A DNA stretch of 64,000 nt from contig CM041531.1 of NCBI GenBank assembly GCA_023238725.1, forward strand, positions 18,498,643 to 18,562,642, read 5' to 3'. This DNA comes from Scortum barcoo (Eukaryota; Chordata; Actinopteri; Centrarchiformes; Terapontidae). A program made the position numbers and the translations under genes. Below are positions 13,325-27,100 of this stretch, in pieces; the first letter of the stretch is position 1, and the number at the start of each line of letters is the position of its first letter. The notes under the pieces are model-generated. The model had not been told where the DNA came from, did no database searches, and saw only the letters and a program-made list of their open reading frames with translations.

Positions 13325-16173
13325 TACTGAGGAACTTTTGAGGTTTCAGAAAACAAACTTTGCCAGGCATTCTTTAGACTTCGTTTGGCCAAGTCTGAAT
13401 CAAAGCGAGCAGACAATCTTCCCTTTCATCTCTCTGAGGCTGTGAAGGAACGGACTGTGTCCTGCCATGGCTGTGAACTTGTACAGCTTAGCACTGTGAA
13501 GGCCATGATTTTTTTTTTTCAGAGGGTCGTCCTTTGAGTGTATTTTTTTTCCTCTCTAACCTTTTGATCTAAATCTTCTTAACTTTAAATGAAGTGCTTC
13601 AGCCTCTTGAAGATTCAGAGCTTTCATGTCACTGTTTGTCTTGAGATGTAAATCCTCTTGGCGACGTGACGAAGACTTGATCCTGTTGATCAAGTATGGT
13701 CAGAACTTAAGTATGGACATTCAGTCTCTCTGTCATTATTCTATTTAGTAAAAATAACCTGTCTAACAAAAAGAGAATACAACTTCACTTTTGGGCTGAA
13801 GTTCAGATCTTCACGTCAAACATTTGTTGGCTGTTTGCTCTGAAGTTACTGTATCAAGGATGAATAAATTCAGGGAATGTATTTACCCTCTTAATCTTGT
13901 TACTCTTACTGTAGTACTCAATGCATTTTAATTATATACAGTGATTAGTCACAAAGTACCGCCATGAAGCGTTCTCAGTAACAGATTCTTAAGGTTGCAA
14001 CTCCATATTATACAGAACAAGCTGGAGCTATTTCCCTTTCAATGAGCTCAATTAAAATGTATATTAAAATGAGACATCTTGTACTGTAATAGATTTATAC
14101 AGAAAAACATCAAAACATTTTCAGTTTCTATACAGTCTGAAATAAATCAGATTACTTAACTGAATTGCAAAATACGTGATGAATGCACAAATATACCAAC
14201 AGCTGTGTTTCAGATTAACTGCAAGCCATTGTTTGCATCTCCTCAATCACGTAGGGAATGTTTTCCTTCTGTACTCAGACGTACTTGTCCATCTGTTGCT
14301 ATCTTGCTGAAGTTAACATGAAGCTGGAATTTCTCCTTGAAAAACCACTGGTTTCAACATAGCAACAGCACCAACAGCCAAACATAATGACCTTTAGTAA
14401 CATCAACATCAATCTGTCAGAGAGACTGTGATTTTGTATATATAATATACAGCACATATACAGTATCTTATCACTGTTAATAGATAGATACGACCAGATA
14501 TAACTGCAACAATGGAGAAAGATGTTATGATTCCCATTTAACTGTCATTTGTCCTATTTGTAACATGTACACAGATATAAATAACAAATAATAAAGGACC
14601 CAGAATGGAGCCTTGGGGGACACCATAGTCAAGAAATGCTGATTATGAGTTGAATCTTGAGTCCACTAACGCATCATATGAACATTACAAGAGTAATAAA
14701 AACTGATGTCCTGATATCCTCTTATTGGCCTTAATCACACCACTCATTAATTATATCTTATTTTGCCTTCGGGACAAACACAGGGACATTGCCTGAGGAG
14801 GAGAAGCCCAAACACTGAAAAGTACACTGAACTGCCAGCAAAGTATAAGTACTGAACTTCCCAGCCCCCATTGTGTTATCCAAAAAGGCAGACTCTGTAC
14901 CTCATTTTGGTAGGATGAGAATGTCCTCATAACTTAGCCATTGTATTCTCATGTCGTCATACGTTTTGCATCTTAATCTGTAATCCATTATTAACACTCC
15001 TCTTCCTTATATTTAATATCTGGAATCTAAAGATGATTTAAAAAGTAGAATATTAAATGCACATCTGTCAAGCTAAATTGAAATGTAAGTAAATAATCAT
15101 TATATACTTGAATGGCACTTTAATGCTATATTAACTATCAGTCACATAAAATAGTTGTCCAGCTGGAAGGTTTTCTTATTATCTTCAGGTCTGGCAAGTT
15201 TGATAAATGATCTGCTCTATAGATCACTGGGACATTGATCCCTCTGTACTTGCAGGGACATGGTATTCAGGGGTCTACAAGCAGTGCACCTGTACTCATG
15301 GTGGTCAGGGGCCTCCAGAGGGGCCATGAGAGCACACCAAACTCATTCGTCTATGCTTTTACCATGCATGATGTGCAAGACAGTGAGGAATAGACATTCC
15401 TGCACCCAAGCCTATCCTGACCCCTCTGTGCCAATGTTTGGCCAGCCGTCCAGAGGAATAAGAGGAATCCCTGGTGCTCTGTGCTTAGTGCTGCTAAACA
15501 GGCTTTTGTATGTGCTATAGACAATGCTCCAACGCTGGCACTTTGGATAGCGTGAGGGCTCTGCTGCCAAGGGAGCTCCTAGCTGTTGTTCTTTTCATCT
15601 AAGTTAAGCCACTTGGCCAGCGGCAGAATGGACATGGAGAAGAAAGGACGAGTGGAGGGGCTTGTGGGAGATGGCAGGATTCCTCCCCGTCTCCCTCTGG
15701 GACATGTTTCCCCTGCATTTTATCCTCGCACCCTTGGTCTGATTCACCATGAATTCTTTGGAACACTTTGGTACCGCTTAATTTACATGTATGCCAACAG
15801 GCTTTTAATGTATTTAAAACTTGGATGATGTTCAAAGGACGCTATAATTCCTCTGAAATAGGCCTTTTGAAGGCTTTATCTTGTTCTTTCTCTTCTGGCT
15901 AATCTTGGAGCCCCTCCGTATGCCAGAGCAATTTTTCTAATGCCAATTAAGCTTGACATTAGCATAAAACAGCTTTCAAAGTTTTTTTTTCTTTTTGAAT
16001 GAAAGACTGATGTTAAATGGACACTTATTTACACTCCAATCGTCTCTCTTCGGAGTTTCAACATTGAGCAACCTCAGTAAAATAAAGACCTTGGTCTTTG
16101 TTTCTTTTGTCTTGATATTAGCAGATGTGAATATGAAAGCCAAAAATTCCCTTAATAACGACTCACACTACAC

Positions 16174-16192
16174 TTTTTTTTTTTTTTTTTTT
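16174..16192 (+). repeat. Poly(T) tract, 19 bases
   Basis: Uninterrupted T19, preceded by CACTACAC and followed by GCAAATTAG. No retroelement body is evident next to it on either strand. Confidence 0.9.
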
Positions 16193-18505
16193 GCAAATTA
16201 GCAATCCCTGTGGTACAACATCACACATTCTGCTTTGTGTCCAAATGAAGGTTATGCTATTAATGCAGAACATGTTGGCAGTCTCTTCCATTTCTCCCAA
16301 GAACTGTAGTAATTGCCACACAGTGCTAGGAATTAATTAATTACCATTAGGGCTTTATTCCAGAGCACAGTGAAACACACAGCAAATGGTTTTTCATTAG
16401 CCACAAATGTGCAAATGTGACCCACGGGAGAAACATAAATTCTTAGCAGATTTCTTGCAAATTTGAGTGGAAGTTTAAAGTGTTGTTCTTTCTCCACATG
16501 GAGAGCAGGGACACATTCCACTCCCAGGGAAAAAGTGCAAGTCCCGCGCAGGGGAGCGCTGTGGGAAAACTCAAGCTGTTGTTGTATCGGGTTCTTGTTT
16601 GTCAGCACTGAGAATAGTGGTACCAAATAAATCTGCAGTATAAATTCTATTACTTTGTAGTATGGGACTCTTTAGATTATGATAAACAGCTTCATTAACC
16701 AAATCCTTTGAAGTGAAACAGTTTACTTTGTTGATTTTAGCAAGTAATAGAATAGATTGTAAAGTGGACCAGAAATCTACAGGCATTGGTGCTGATAAGG
16801 AACAATAATGCTGGTTCATACATATTTGCAAATACAAATGCAAATGCAATTGCTGCAAGATAATTTATTATCTATATTATTTATGTTATGTTTATGTTGT
16901 ATCCTATGTTTTGTGTGACACATGGCAATCTTAGAGGTAAGTGAAACTGAGCAACAACAATGCTTTCTATATGGGTGTGTACTACTGTATATTTTCCATT
17001 TAGGTTTACCATTAGGTCATTCCAATGAGGAAGCATGCACAAAACCAGGGTTGAAACACGCACACCTTGAAAGTCATCATGAATGTTACAGCTGTCTACA
17101 CCACCATGTCTGCAGTGAAAAATTCCTTCAGATCCACGTATTTATGTCTAACCTTCACGTCTGGAACACATATGGGTGCTCACAGATGTACACACATCAA
17201 TTTGGGAAAGACAGTGGAGAATATATCTAATCTCATGTCTTGTGTTTCTGCTTTTATAAAGGCGTAGTGTTTCATGACTGAAATTTTTGAATCTGTAAAA
17301 TGGGATTTTCCACAGAAAGCACTACATATACAACTTTTTTCATTCCATTGTCAGATTTTTTGATGGCACTAGATTTGTTTTTCACAACAGGAAAAGTACA
17401 GGCGTAATTGATAACATTAAAAATGACTGCTGTGCTTTAGGTAGGTTGGTTCCAGGGTCCTGATATTGTGCATTGTCCTGTTTGCACTGACATGCCTGTG
17501 TTGTGTAGACTGACATTTGTTGATTGGCTTGCGGTTACACTCTCATAATGAGCTGATCAGTTTTTCAATATAACTTTCAGTGTAGAGGACTGAGGACTCA
17601 GTAGTCAGCAGTCTGACAAACATAAGTCGCTATTTACATAGCTGCAGTAATTAAATCAGTTCTCCCACACAGCATCAGGATCAGGTGGTCATGTTAGTTA
17701 GATTTGTGCTTACTGGTCAGACTGTCCAACACAGCTGGAACTAATTACATTAATAATGGCTGTATTCTATTCAGGTATGCCAAATCCAGATCAGTGGTAT
17801 TATTCATGCTGGCTCACTGGAACACCTAAATGGAGCAGAGCCACAGTTAATGATATTATTTACACCTGTGCCTTTGCTTATATTACCAGTATTTTATGTT
17901 TTCTAGATTATAAACAGATGACAACACACATTGAAAGTCTATCGGAGTTTTCAAGTTTTCTGAATTGCGTAATAGTTCCACTTAAGCGTAGAGGAACCCA
18001 CTTTCCACTTCATGCGACTGAGTAATTTCCAGTCTTTTAAACGCCATACTAGTTTGATACGTAGTTATATCCAGTCATTACTGCACAGTTAGCTGCCTGT
18101 AATTTACAGCAATATCAAAGAACTGCGTGCAATTAGAAACCTTCTGAGATGAACTACTCTACCTTAGATTATGGGCTGCACATCCTGCTCACTAACGTCC
18201 CTTCAAACACTAAACTCCTAACTGGAGTGTATTTATAGACTCACAGTTCAAAAGTATAGCTCATTTTACATCTAACCTGCATATTGTGGTAGAGATAAAA
18301 AGTTGACAAAAAGATACTGTATCCTTGCTAAAATGTCTCTGTGTAATTAGTGGGGACCAGTTGAATCATGAATAATTGTCATTTGAGTTATTTTCAGTTG
18401 AAGGTATTTTTTCAAAAATGTGGGCATACTATTAAAATCTTAAAATGAGTGTATATACAGTCCTTACATCTTTTTTTTTGTGTAGACACTTACAGAGGAC
18501 AGAGT

Positions 18506-18522
18506 TGTGTGTGTGTGTGTGT
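18506..18522 (+). repeat. (TG)n microsatellite
   Basis: Seventeen bases of TG repeat; intergenic. Confidence 0.9.
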
Positions 18523-20088
18523 CTGCATTGCCTCAAATTCAAGCCACGTGACCATTTCCCTTCATGTGTCTCACACAGAATTTATTTAATGTCAACCACC
18601 TAAATAGCTTTTCCTCCACCCACAGTATTTTACAGTATTAGGTCTTCTTTCCACAAATCTTGGAGGAAATACGGTTGAAAGTGGGATGACTAAATCAGAA
18701 TGTACAATCATGTGCAATGTATTAGAAATAAATGTCTTAATTAGGGGTGTGCCTGTGGCTGCAGTCTGTAGCGTAGTGGTCCTGCCGTGGAGGTCAAGCA
18801 GTGCAAAGCGCCGCTCAGCCTGCGGGGAAACCCTGCCTGTTCTGACTACAAGCTGGATATGTGTACCTGCTGATTTTCCGAGATGTTTTCCTGAACCTCC
18901 GTGGCTGTCTGTTACTGACCATCATACGTCTGATCTCGACAAAGCAAACTGCTTTTCAACTCAACCTTCAGCGCTTTTTACCCCTGTTGCCTGTTGCGTT
19001 ACCTGCTGCCAAACTGACTGTTTGATTGTGAGGTATTGACACCCTATAACAAGCCCAGCGAGCAAGGCGTCAGAATGATTTTCAGGGTTTGATGCCATAT
19101 GTTTGCATGGGAATTTACCCAAAGACAATAATGCAATGATTTAAATCTATATATTTTCCACAGGCTTTCCACTTGCTTTAAGAGCTTCTGCAAAATCTAA
19201 TACCAAAGCAGCACTTTACAGCCAGGCTTGTTTCCACAGCATGTACAATGGGTTCATAAGCTGAAACAGGAACTTCAGAGATATCGGCTAAGTGGGAAAA
19301 AGTGACCAATCCATCAACAAAGAGTGATGACAACATACAGCATCAGCAGTGTGAAGCTGAAGTGTAAAGCTTTTGCTCTTCTGACACAAAAGCCGGTTCC
19401 CGAGTTAAGTAAACTCAGACGGAGTGCTGCTCACACATTCCTGAAGAAAGTTGGACTAGAGAGTAGTGCTGACAGGGAACAGGTCTCCAAGTAAAGAGGC
19501 TTTGAGATCACTTCTGAGGAGTCCGCAAACACGTCTCTCAACGCTCTCTTGTGTTTCTGTCTCGTTATCTGATTCTTTAATCACATTTCTGCTCCTTTGT
19601 GGTGCTGCTGTGACAGTGCTTTGTCGCTGTCACCTCGCAGCTACTGTGGGGTACCGTAGCGAATCCGAGCCGATTCACCGCCCCAGAACAGAGCAGCCAG
19701 AATCACAGTGAGAGAGACTTTGAAAGGGGAGCCACATCGAGTCTCAGCAAAAAGAAAAAGAAAAAAACAGAGGAATGTAAGAGCAAACATGATCATTTGC
19801 AGACTTCATAATTTTCTCGAAAGGAACTAAAGAACCTTTCCTGTCCCAAAGTATGAGACAGTGCTCCCTCCCGCCCCACTTTTGAGGGGTGGGGGGGAGT
19901 GCAACCCATTAGCAGCAAGTCACTCGCACTGATCATCAGCATTAGAAAAAGCTTTCAACTCTGCTGGCTGTCAGCAACTCTGGCAGCTTGGAAGAGCTTT
20001 AGCTTCGACTCTGAATCTTTGCAGAGAGGCTGTGGTCGGCAACATCAGTTTGAACTCTTGTGTGGAGGGTCTGTTAAAAGGGGTTTCG

Positions 20089-20231
20089 GATCAAAGCAGC
20101 CTAAGTGGGTCAAAATTACCTTGACCATCTGAGAACAGTCACATTTTGAAGGGGGGTGGGGGTAATCTGCAATGTAGAGGGTAGATTAACATTTTGCCGA
20201 GAAGATTCCTCCCAAAGACGTCAGATCAAAG
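20089..20231 (+). promoter_or_regulatory. Pair of Tcf/Lef-type sites upstream of nkd1
   Basis: GATCAAAG at 20089-20096 and at 20224-20231, each followed by C, 135 bp apart and about 15.8 kb before the nkd1 ATG. A further partial site (ATCAAAGC) lies near 13400. Weak on its own; noted because the 8-mer is rare in the window. Confidence 0.2.
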
Positions 20232-20838
20232 CGGAGCAAAGCTTTTATTTCTTCTCTTCCGACGTTCCACCGACTCAGTGTTAATTTGGTAATTTGGCGA
20301 GCGCTTTACTTCGTGCGTTGCAAGGCGAAAACCTGTTTACCTTTTCAGTGTTTGGAGAAATGTCTGGGGGCCTCCTTTGCTTTGCTTTTCGTCTGAAATA
20401 CAGCAAAGAATCCAGCGTTTATTTTGATCTTTAGGAATATGAATGTGCTCGATATCACCTCCAGTCTGTGATGGTGTAAACCGTTCAGAGGGAGGAACAT
20501 TTTATTGTACACTTCTGAGAGGAATTACCGCTGCGTGCACCCAGTCTGCTTTCATTTGGAAGAGATGCAGATAAAGGAAATTACAAACAGTACAGACGCA
20601 TTACTTACAAGTCTGGACCAAAGACAGAGAGGAATGCAATCTAGGTGTTCATCCTCTGTTTAATTTCTCCTTTTAGCTATCGTAACTGCGCCGCTTTACA
20701 GATGCTTGGTTGTTCCAGACTTCAATATCTCAACAACCTTCAGATAAATTGCAAACAAATTTTGTACAGACACTCCTGGAGCTCAGAGGATGAATCCTGA
20801 TGACTTGGTAACTCTTGACTTACCCTCCAGTAATGCCA

Positions 20839-21165
20839 CGTAGTTGGTTTTTAAGTGAAATGTTTAGACAACGACTGAATGGATTGTCTGGAAATTTAAA
20901 AGTTAAATTCATGTTCCCCACCGGACGAATTTTAATAACTTTAGTCATCCCCTCACTTTTCTTCTAGCACCATCAGCAGGTCAAAATTTACATTTTTCCA
21001 ATACTTGCGATGGCGGTGAACATGGTAAACATTATACCCGCTATGAGCATGTTGGCAGTGTTATTGTGGACATGTTAGCATACTGATGTTAGTATTTAGC
21101 TCAACGCACTGCTCTGCCAAAGAGCAGCCTCTAAGAACCGCTAGGATGACTGTAGACTAATAAGC
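20839..21165 (+). mobile_element. Teleost interspersed repeat, second family, copy 1
   Basis: Recognised by ordered segments: TTTTTAAGTGAAATGTTTAG, ACAACGACTGAATGGATTG, TTCATGTTCCCCACCGGACG, CTTTTCTTCTAGCACCATCA, GTGAACATGGTAAACATTAT, ATGTTAGCATACTGATGTTA, TATTTAGCTCAACGCACTGC and CCGCTAGGATGACTGTAGAC. Shares its last third with the copy at 28140-28310. I know this sequence as a very common fish repeat but cannot assign its class with certainty. Non-coding and diverged. Confidence 0.6.
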
Positions 21166-24100
21166 TGTCTTTTGGAAATGTTGACTGCATTGCTCCTAGG
21201 GGCCGTCGATCTCATCCCTGTCATGATTTGAAACTGATTTCGAGGTTTGTGATCTCAGTCTCACCTTCTTGAGGTCAGCAGCTTGCCCCTCTTGCCTCTC
21301 TCACCGCCAGCGTGAATTTAGTGGAAGAGAAGCGAGAGAGTTCAGGAACCACCTCACCCAGCCAGCCCAGGCAGACATGGCCTGGTATTGAGGCAGTAAT
21401 GAGCCGTGGCAGTTACTCAATGGGAGCTCTGTATGAGCAAATGGACAAGAGGAGAGGAGCCATAATAGATTAAAATCAGACAAAAACCTGTATTGACAAA
21501 CCACTGCAGTGCTTCCTGCGCTTTCAGCAGAATCACCAGGAGGGAACAAATACCTGTTTGCTTTGTGCTCCTCTTGAGGACCTGTGTGTTCTGTTAATGC
21601 CTCCTTCAACTTCTGTACTAAGCTGTGCTCTCTGCCTGAAAAATAACATTTTCCTTTTTGATTTTCTTTAAATGACAGATATTTTTGCAGCACTGATTTC
21701 TGTGCTTTCTGTGATTTCTTTATATACACTTTCTAATAAATGGTCAATGACAGAGGGAAAATCTTGTACTTTAATGTAGGACTCACTGAAATCATCTTGC
21801 CTCAGTTCATTAGCAGAGGTAATTTCTGTTTTAACCTAGGCTGTGCTAATTCCAGCCTGGCCTTTCGTACACGCGAGGCAGCCCTTTAAAGACGGCTCGC
21901 TTTTGAAGCCTGCTGGTCGAGCTGTTCAAAGCTGCAGCTGTTTTTGGTGGTGTTTGACAGCTTTAATTGATGTTTATTTTGGCATCGAGTTTCATTCCTT
22001 TCATGCAAATGTCCTGCATGCAGCGAAATGGGTCAGGGCAGCACTAGGTGGGCACAGTTTGTGTGTACCAGGATAAGAGCAAAGTGCTTAACGAATTTAC
22101 ATTTTAGATCACAGAACCTCAACAAGCAGAGCACAACAAAAAGCAGCCACACTAATGCTTAAAATGAAAAATGGCTTCACAAGTCTCTTTGATTAGATAA
22201 TGGGTGCTGAAAACATTGTGCAGCATATTAATATGTCTTGTTATTACAAAGAAGGTTTTTCTTCTGTTTCCAGCACCAGATAACGAGGCTATAATTTTCA
22301 TTTTCACCTTCATGTTTTGTGTGTAAAATACCTGTCCCATTCACTTTTCTTTTAAGATGTTCTGTGAGGGATTAAAAAACAAACAAACAAACAGTTTCTC
22401 AACATTGCATATATGTGTGAGCTCTCTGGCTGTGTTTCACAGCGGCGTTGCTGCCAGTCTGCCCACCTGTAGACCTGCAGAGAGTCGGCCGCCTCTCAGA
22501 CGTTCTGGCTCACCACATATCCCACCCGCCACCCCACCCCTCCTCCGCCTCACAACCCCATCCCACCATACTTTTCCCCTACACCAGGGCTGACATCACC
22601 ACGGAGGCACGCAGGGGCCTCCTCATCTGCTCCCAATTACAGCCTCGCAAACTCCTCCACGGAAAAGACTTCAAACCGTTATGAAACCGAGAGGAACAAC
22701 CTGAGACCTCAAGAAAACAAACTGGTGACGGGTCTCGCCACCGGCGGGCCTGGCGAGGCGTGCATCTGTGTGTGATCATCCGACGACATTTTGCTTCAGA
22801 TTGAGGCATCAGCAGGGCTCAGGGTTTACCATCAGAGGCAGCCTCATAGATGTGGATGTGGAAATGTAAGATGTTCTGATGTGCTGCAGAGAGACTGGGA
22901 GTATGGTGTTGTTTGTCCTCCCATTCCCACTGAATCTGCGTGAGAATAAACTGGACAGTGCGACTGACTTCAATTTGAACCTCGGACTTGTCCAGTGCCA
23001 AATATTGCAGGAGGCCATAAAATCCAGAGAGGTCAAAAATGAAATGGCACAAATGGCCTTTTCATGTTTGTTGCTGTTTTTGGTTCAGCGTCAACATCTT
23101 TTTATCCTCACAGATTTATCCTGAGCCATTTCTAAATTTTTCAAAAGCATTTCTGCTTTGATAAATGGAGGGAGATTTGTTCTTCGTACAGAGAAAACAT
23201 GTCTAATCTTGGATTAAGCTGCACTACCATTCTAAGGTCAGAGGTCCACTAGCAGTTATCATGCATCAAAGTCAGATACAGTAGAGCAGAAACAACACAG
23301 ATAACATATCATGGTTGCATTTAGATATATCCATTTTCATACTTTATATTTAAGCTATCTTTAGCAAGCTTCTTCACTGGGTTTGCACTAGCTTTACGTA
23401 AATCCATCGCAGGGTTTACAAGCTAAGTCCTTTTTAAGTTTTTAACAACTACTAGCTAGTGTCAAACTATGTAATAGTAATTTACTAAGTCTGGTAGCAC
23501 TGTTAAAACTTAAGAAATCTCCTAGCTAGTGAAGAATTTACTCTTATGTAAATTGGTTTCAAGGTAAGCTAATAGTGTAGATAGTCACTGCATCAAGAGC
23601 TGTAACTGCAAAAATGATAGTTTTACAGGGTCAATTTATGCATCAAAATTAAATTATCTTTTGTAAATGTAGATTTGACTTTTTCTGGCTTTGTCAGTTT
23701 TGTTAGATAACATTATACCTGGAAACTGCCAGCTGTTCAGTAACAGCTTGACTCAACATAAGAAACAATTCCTCTAAACACTTTTTAAAACACTTTTAAA
23801 TATATTGATTTATTGCTAAATTTCCACTTACCAACTGTAAGAGATGTTCCTAGTTGATCAAACAGGTAAAATGTGTATACCGCAGTTGAAAAAAAAAGAC
23901 TTGTAGAGTTAATTTGTTGGAATTTCACACTGACTTAATACTGCATTATAAAAGTAGGTCAGGTGCAAGATCTCAATTCCTTCTTTACACTCATATACAG
24001 CCAAATATGGAAGACCTGTGATGAATAGCATCATCTGGCAGACCTACAGAGAAATTCACATTTAGCTCAAAAAACATTCTGAAAATGTGATTTAGATGTT

Positions 24101-27100
24101 TATCTGCACATCGAAGTGCATGTGCGCTGCTGGCATGTTTCTACTGTTTACCCATCCAACTCTCCCTCTGTATCTATAAATCACAGTCCACGAAGCTATG
24201 TGCTAAACACACTGAATGCTGCAGGACTTTGGTGCCTTCAGTGCAGGAGGAACCACCCAAGTGTTTAAAATGTGTAAACTAGAGCCAATGAGAGTGTGAT
24301 GGCTCAGCACTGATAAGAGTCAGAGGCAATATGAGTATGTATCAAGTAGCTGGCACACACAATGTTTTCACAGGTGATTGTGAAGGTCACTGACATTGAG
24401 AGTCTTGCAGTGAGAGGTTGTGTTGTGACCCATACGCTCTCCAGATGTTTCCCAACATGCAAAGGTAGACGGACCTGACCCTGCTCCATCCACCAATGCG
24501 ACACATCTGAAAACTAGAAAGCACTCACAGAGCACATTTCTTTGCCAAAAATTCACAAAGCCACAAATGTATTTTAGAGACAGACATTTTTAATCTACTT
24601 CAGGACTCTGATTTGTTTCCAACTGCACACACAAATTTAAATTTAACTTTTAAAATATTCAATCTGTAATCAACTGTTTGATTTGCAGTGTCTATTTGCT
24701 GACTTTGTAAAACCCCACAGCCTTGTGACATAAGCTTGTCTCTCAACTGACGCACCGTAGTGAAATGAACAGAGCACAGTCACCCTACATTTCACCTGCC
24801 AAACCCTACTCACCTGCAGAGCAAAAAGAAGTAGAGTAAAATACTGTGGGCAATGGAGTATTACACCCACGGTACACAGCATCCAGCTGTTTTAGTATAA
24901 GTATTTAGTTTTTAGTATCCACTAGTAACGTTTCAGAAGCAGAGCATCTTTTCTTTAGCTGCCCATTAACAATATAGTTCAGGGTTGTTTTGTTGACATT
25001 CTTTGTGTTTTTCAAGCACACATGCATATTTCCAGCTCACGGCAATGTGGTAACAGGTGCTTTTTGTCCGTACCTGAATATTACTACCATTTACTTCGTT
25101 ATGACTCATTCCAAAATTACAGCCAATCCAGCCGCACAGCTGTTGTCACTCACTTTTATTTAATCATTTTGCCTAAGGAGCTTGGGGATGTCTGTTGGTC
25201 AACATAGTAAGTATAAGTTGCTCTCAGTTGTTTATTTTTTCATTATTTTAGATGAAAACAACTATACTGTGAATTTGGCTGCACTGAAAGACAGTATGGA
25301 ACATCACAGATAGCAGGAGGGAACAAAATAGACGATCAACAGAAGAGATAACCCCGCTGTTTTCTCTATTTCAGTGACTACAAACACGAAAAACTAGTTT
25401 TGCTGTTTTTCATGCTTTTGTAGGCAGAGCATGATACTTACCGCTCATGGACACAATGGACACACACAATGGCTTGAATGGTCACAGATTGTCTCCATAA
25501 AAGACACAGGTGGATCCTGTGAACACTGACTGTCAGGCTGTACAAAAGTGTTTGACAGGTATGAACCCTTATATTATGTCGATTGCCTGTGTTGAGTTAT
25601 GTAGAGTTGTCATCACATAACTCTTTAAATATTTGCTAATATTGTCACTACGTCCTGAAGAATTAGTCTCCTCCAGGTCCACGTGTTGTTATTAAAGCTA
25701 TTTAACAAGAATCCACCATCCTGAGGTAAAAAACAACTAATCAGAACAGACAATCTGACAGAGCTTCAGTTTTTGCTCCCTTGTAGGCTTCACTCCACTG
25801 TGCATGCGCTAACTCTGAGTGGATAAACAACGACCGAGTGACCAAGCAACGAACAAAGAAAAAAACAGTTCACACGAAAAATAAGTAAAAAGAAGAAGAG
25901 CAATGAAGAAAAACAAGCTAAAAAGAAAGAATTAGACCAAGCAGTGCTGTGGGGAGGGTCTTTGGAGGCAAGCTGGAGCACAGTGGAGAGAAAGGAGAAG
26001 GGACCTGAAAGTTTTATTCTCTTCTAAGTATTGTCAATTTCAGCTTTAACAACACATTGTCAGTATCATCAGTGGTTTGTATTATTTTGTCATGCAGTCC
26101 AAGCAAATTATGTTTGTTTGAATTTATTCAAACTTTATTTTTAAGGTGGCAGCCCTAACATATAAATATATTCAATCACAATCAATCAATGGTCTAATTA
26201 ATTTCATGTTCTAATAGGTACTTTCTTGCAAAAGTCACTGGATCCAGTTCCAGTTCCACTCCAAATTTTCTCCTTGCACCAGTACGCAACAAAAGGCGCA
26301 ACCTCCAGAAGGATGACATCACTGGCCTCTGTGGAGCCCCCACCCCCTCTCCTCTTACCTTCGCCCCCACCGCCACCGTCAGAGCCAGTCGTTGGACTGC
26401 TAGCCATCCATCCGGCCAGCCTTTCTCTCTTTGAGAACACAACTTCATTACAGAGATGAATTGTCTTATTGTGAAGATCCAACTGCCCCCTCTTGCAGAG
26501 GAGGGTGGAGTTTCGCTGGACATTGGGGCATCATGCGGTGACCTGGCTTCAAGGGTCAGTTCACCCACTGTTTGAAAAGCATCTCACGTAACGCATCACT
26601 GGATGACTGCCCCCTCTTCTCAGTCGAGGGCCCTCGCATAGCCACACCAAGCAGCAATATGTTAAACATCTTTGTCCATCTCTTACAATTGTTAGAGTGT
26701 ACACTTACAGACACTACAAATATCTAAAACATGAGTTTTTATGGCAAAATGATTTGTTAAGTATAGAAGAATGTGAAACTTGTAGGATGTCTGAGGGTTA
26801 TTTTCAGATAATGGTTTTATTTCATCGTTTTCTGGCCATGTACTATTGTTGAGTGCTTGTTTAATTCCTGCACTTTGAATTTGATTTTGGTTTCTCTCTT
26901 CAGTGTGACCCTGAAGGTACTGCCCCCTCTCATGATGAAAGGAGTTTGTGGATGTCATTTACTGGCACAGGCAGAATGTAATGTCTTTGATGTTGGTCTA
27001 TTTGAAGACTAACAGCTGACCTTGGTCACCATTGTGTAGGAGAGGGGGCAGTTTCTTCACAAGGCATGTGCACTGTCAGGTCCAGCCCGCTTTATCAACT

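Larger units (their letters stand above)
12481..20838. other. Upstream intergenic DNA
   Basis: No supported gene. The region around 16210-16560 is less repetitive than its surroundings and could be conserved non-coding DNA. An open frame at 18686-19039 has no recognisable domain. Confidence 0.55.

Noticed and set aside
14590..14632. A short run translating as GPRMEPWGTP, which resembles a motif seen in some retroelement-derived sequences
   Set aside because: Only about ten codons before a stop and no neighbouring reverse-transcriptase-like sequence in the same frame. Too little to call a retroelement.
18750..18830. TAGCGTAGTGG, like a tRNA internal promoter box A
   Set aside because: No matching box B (GGTTCGA-type) at the right distance and no cloverleaf could be drawn. 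Not a tRNA or a clear tRNA-derived SINE.
26194..26568. Minus-strand open frame of 124 codons
   Set aside because: No recognisable domain, no flanking splice sites that extend it, and a composition explained by the GC-rich stretch.
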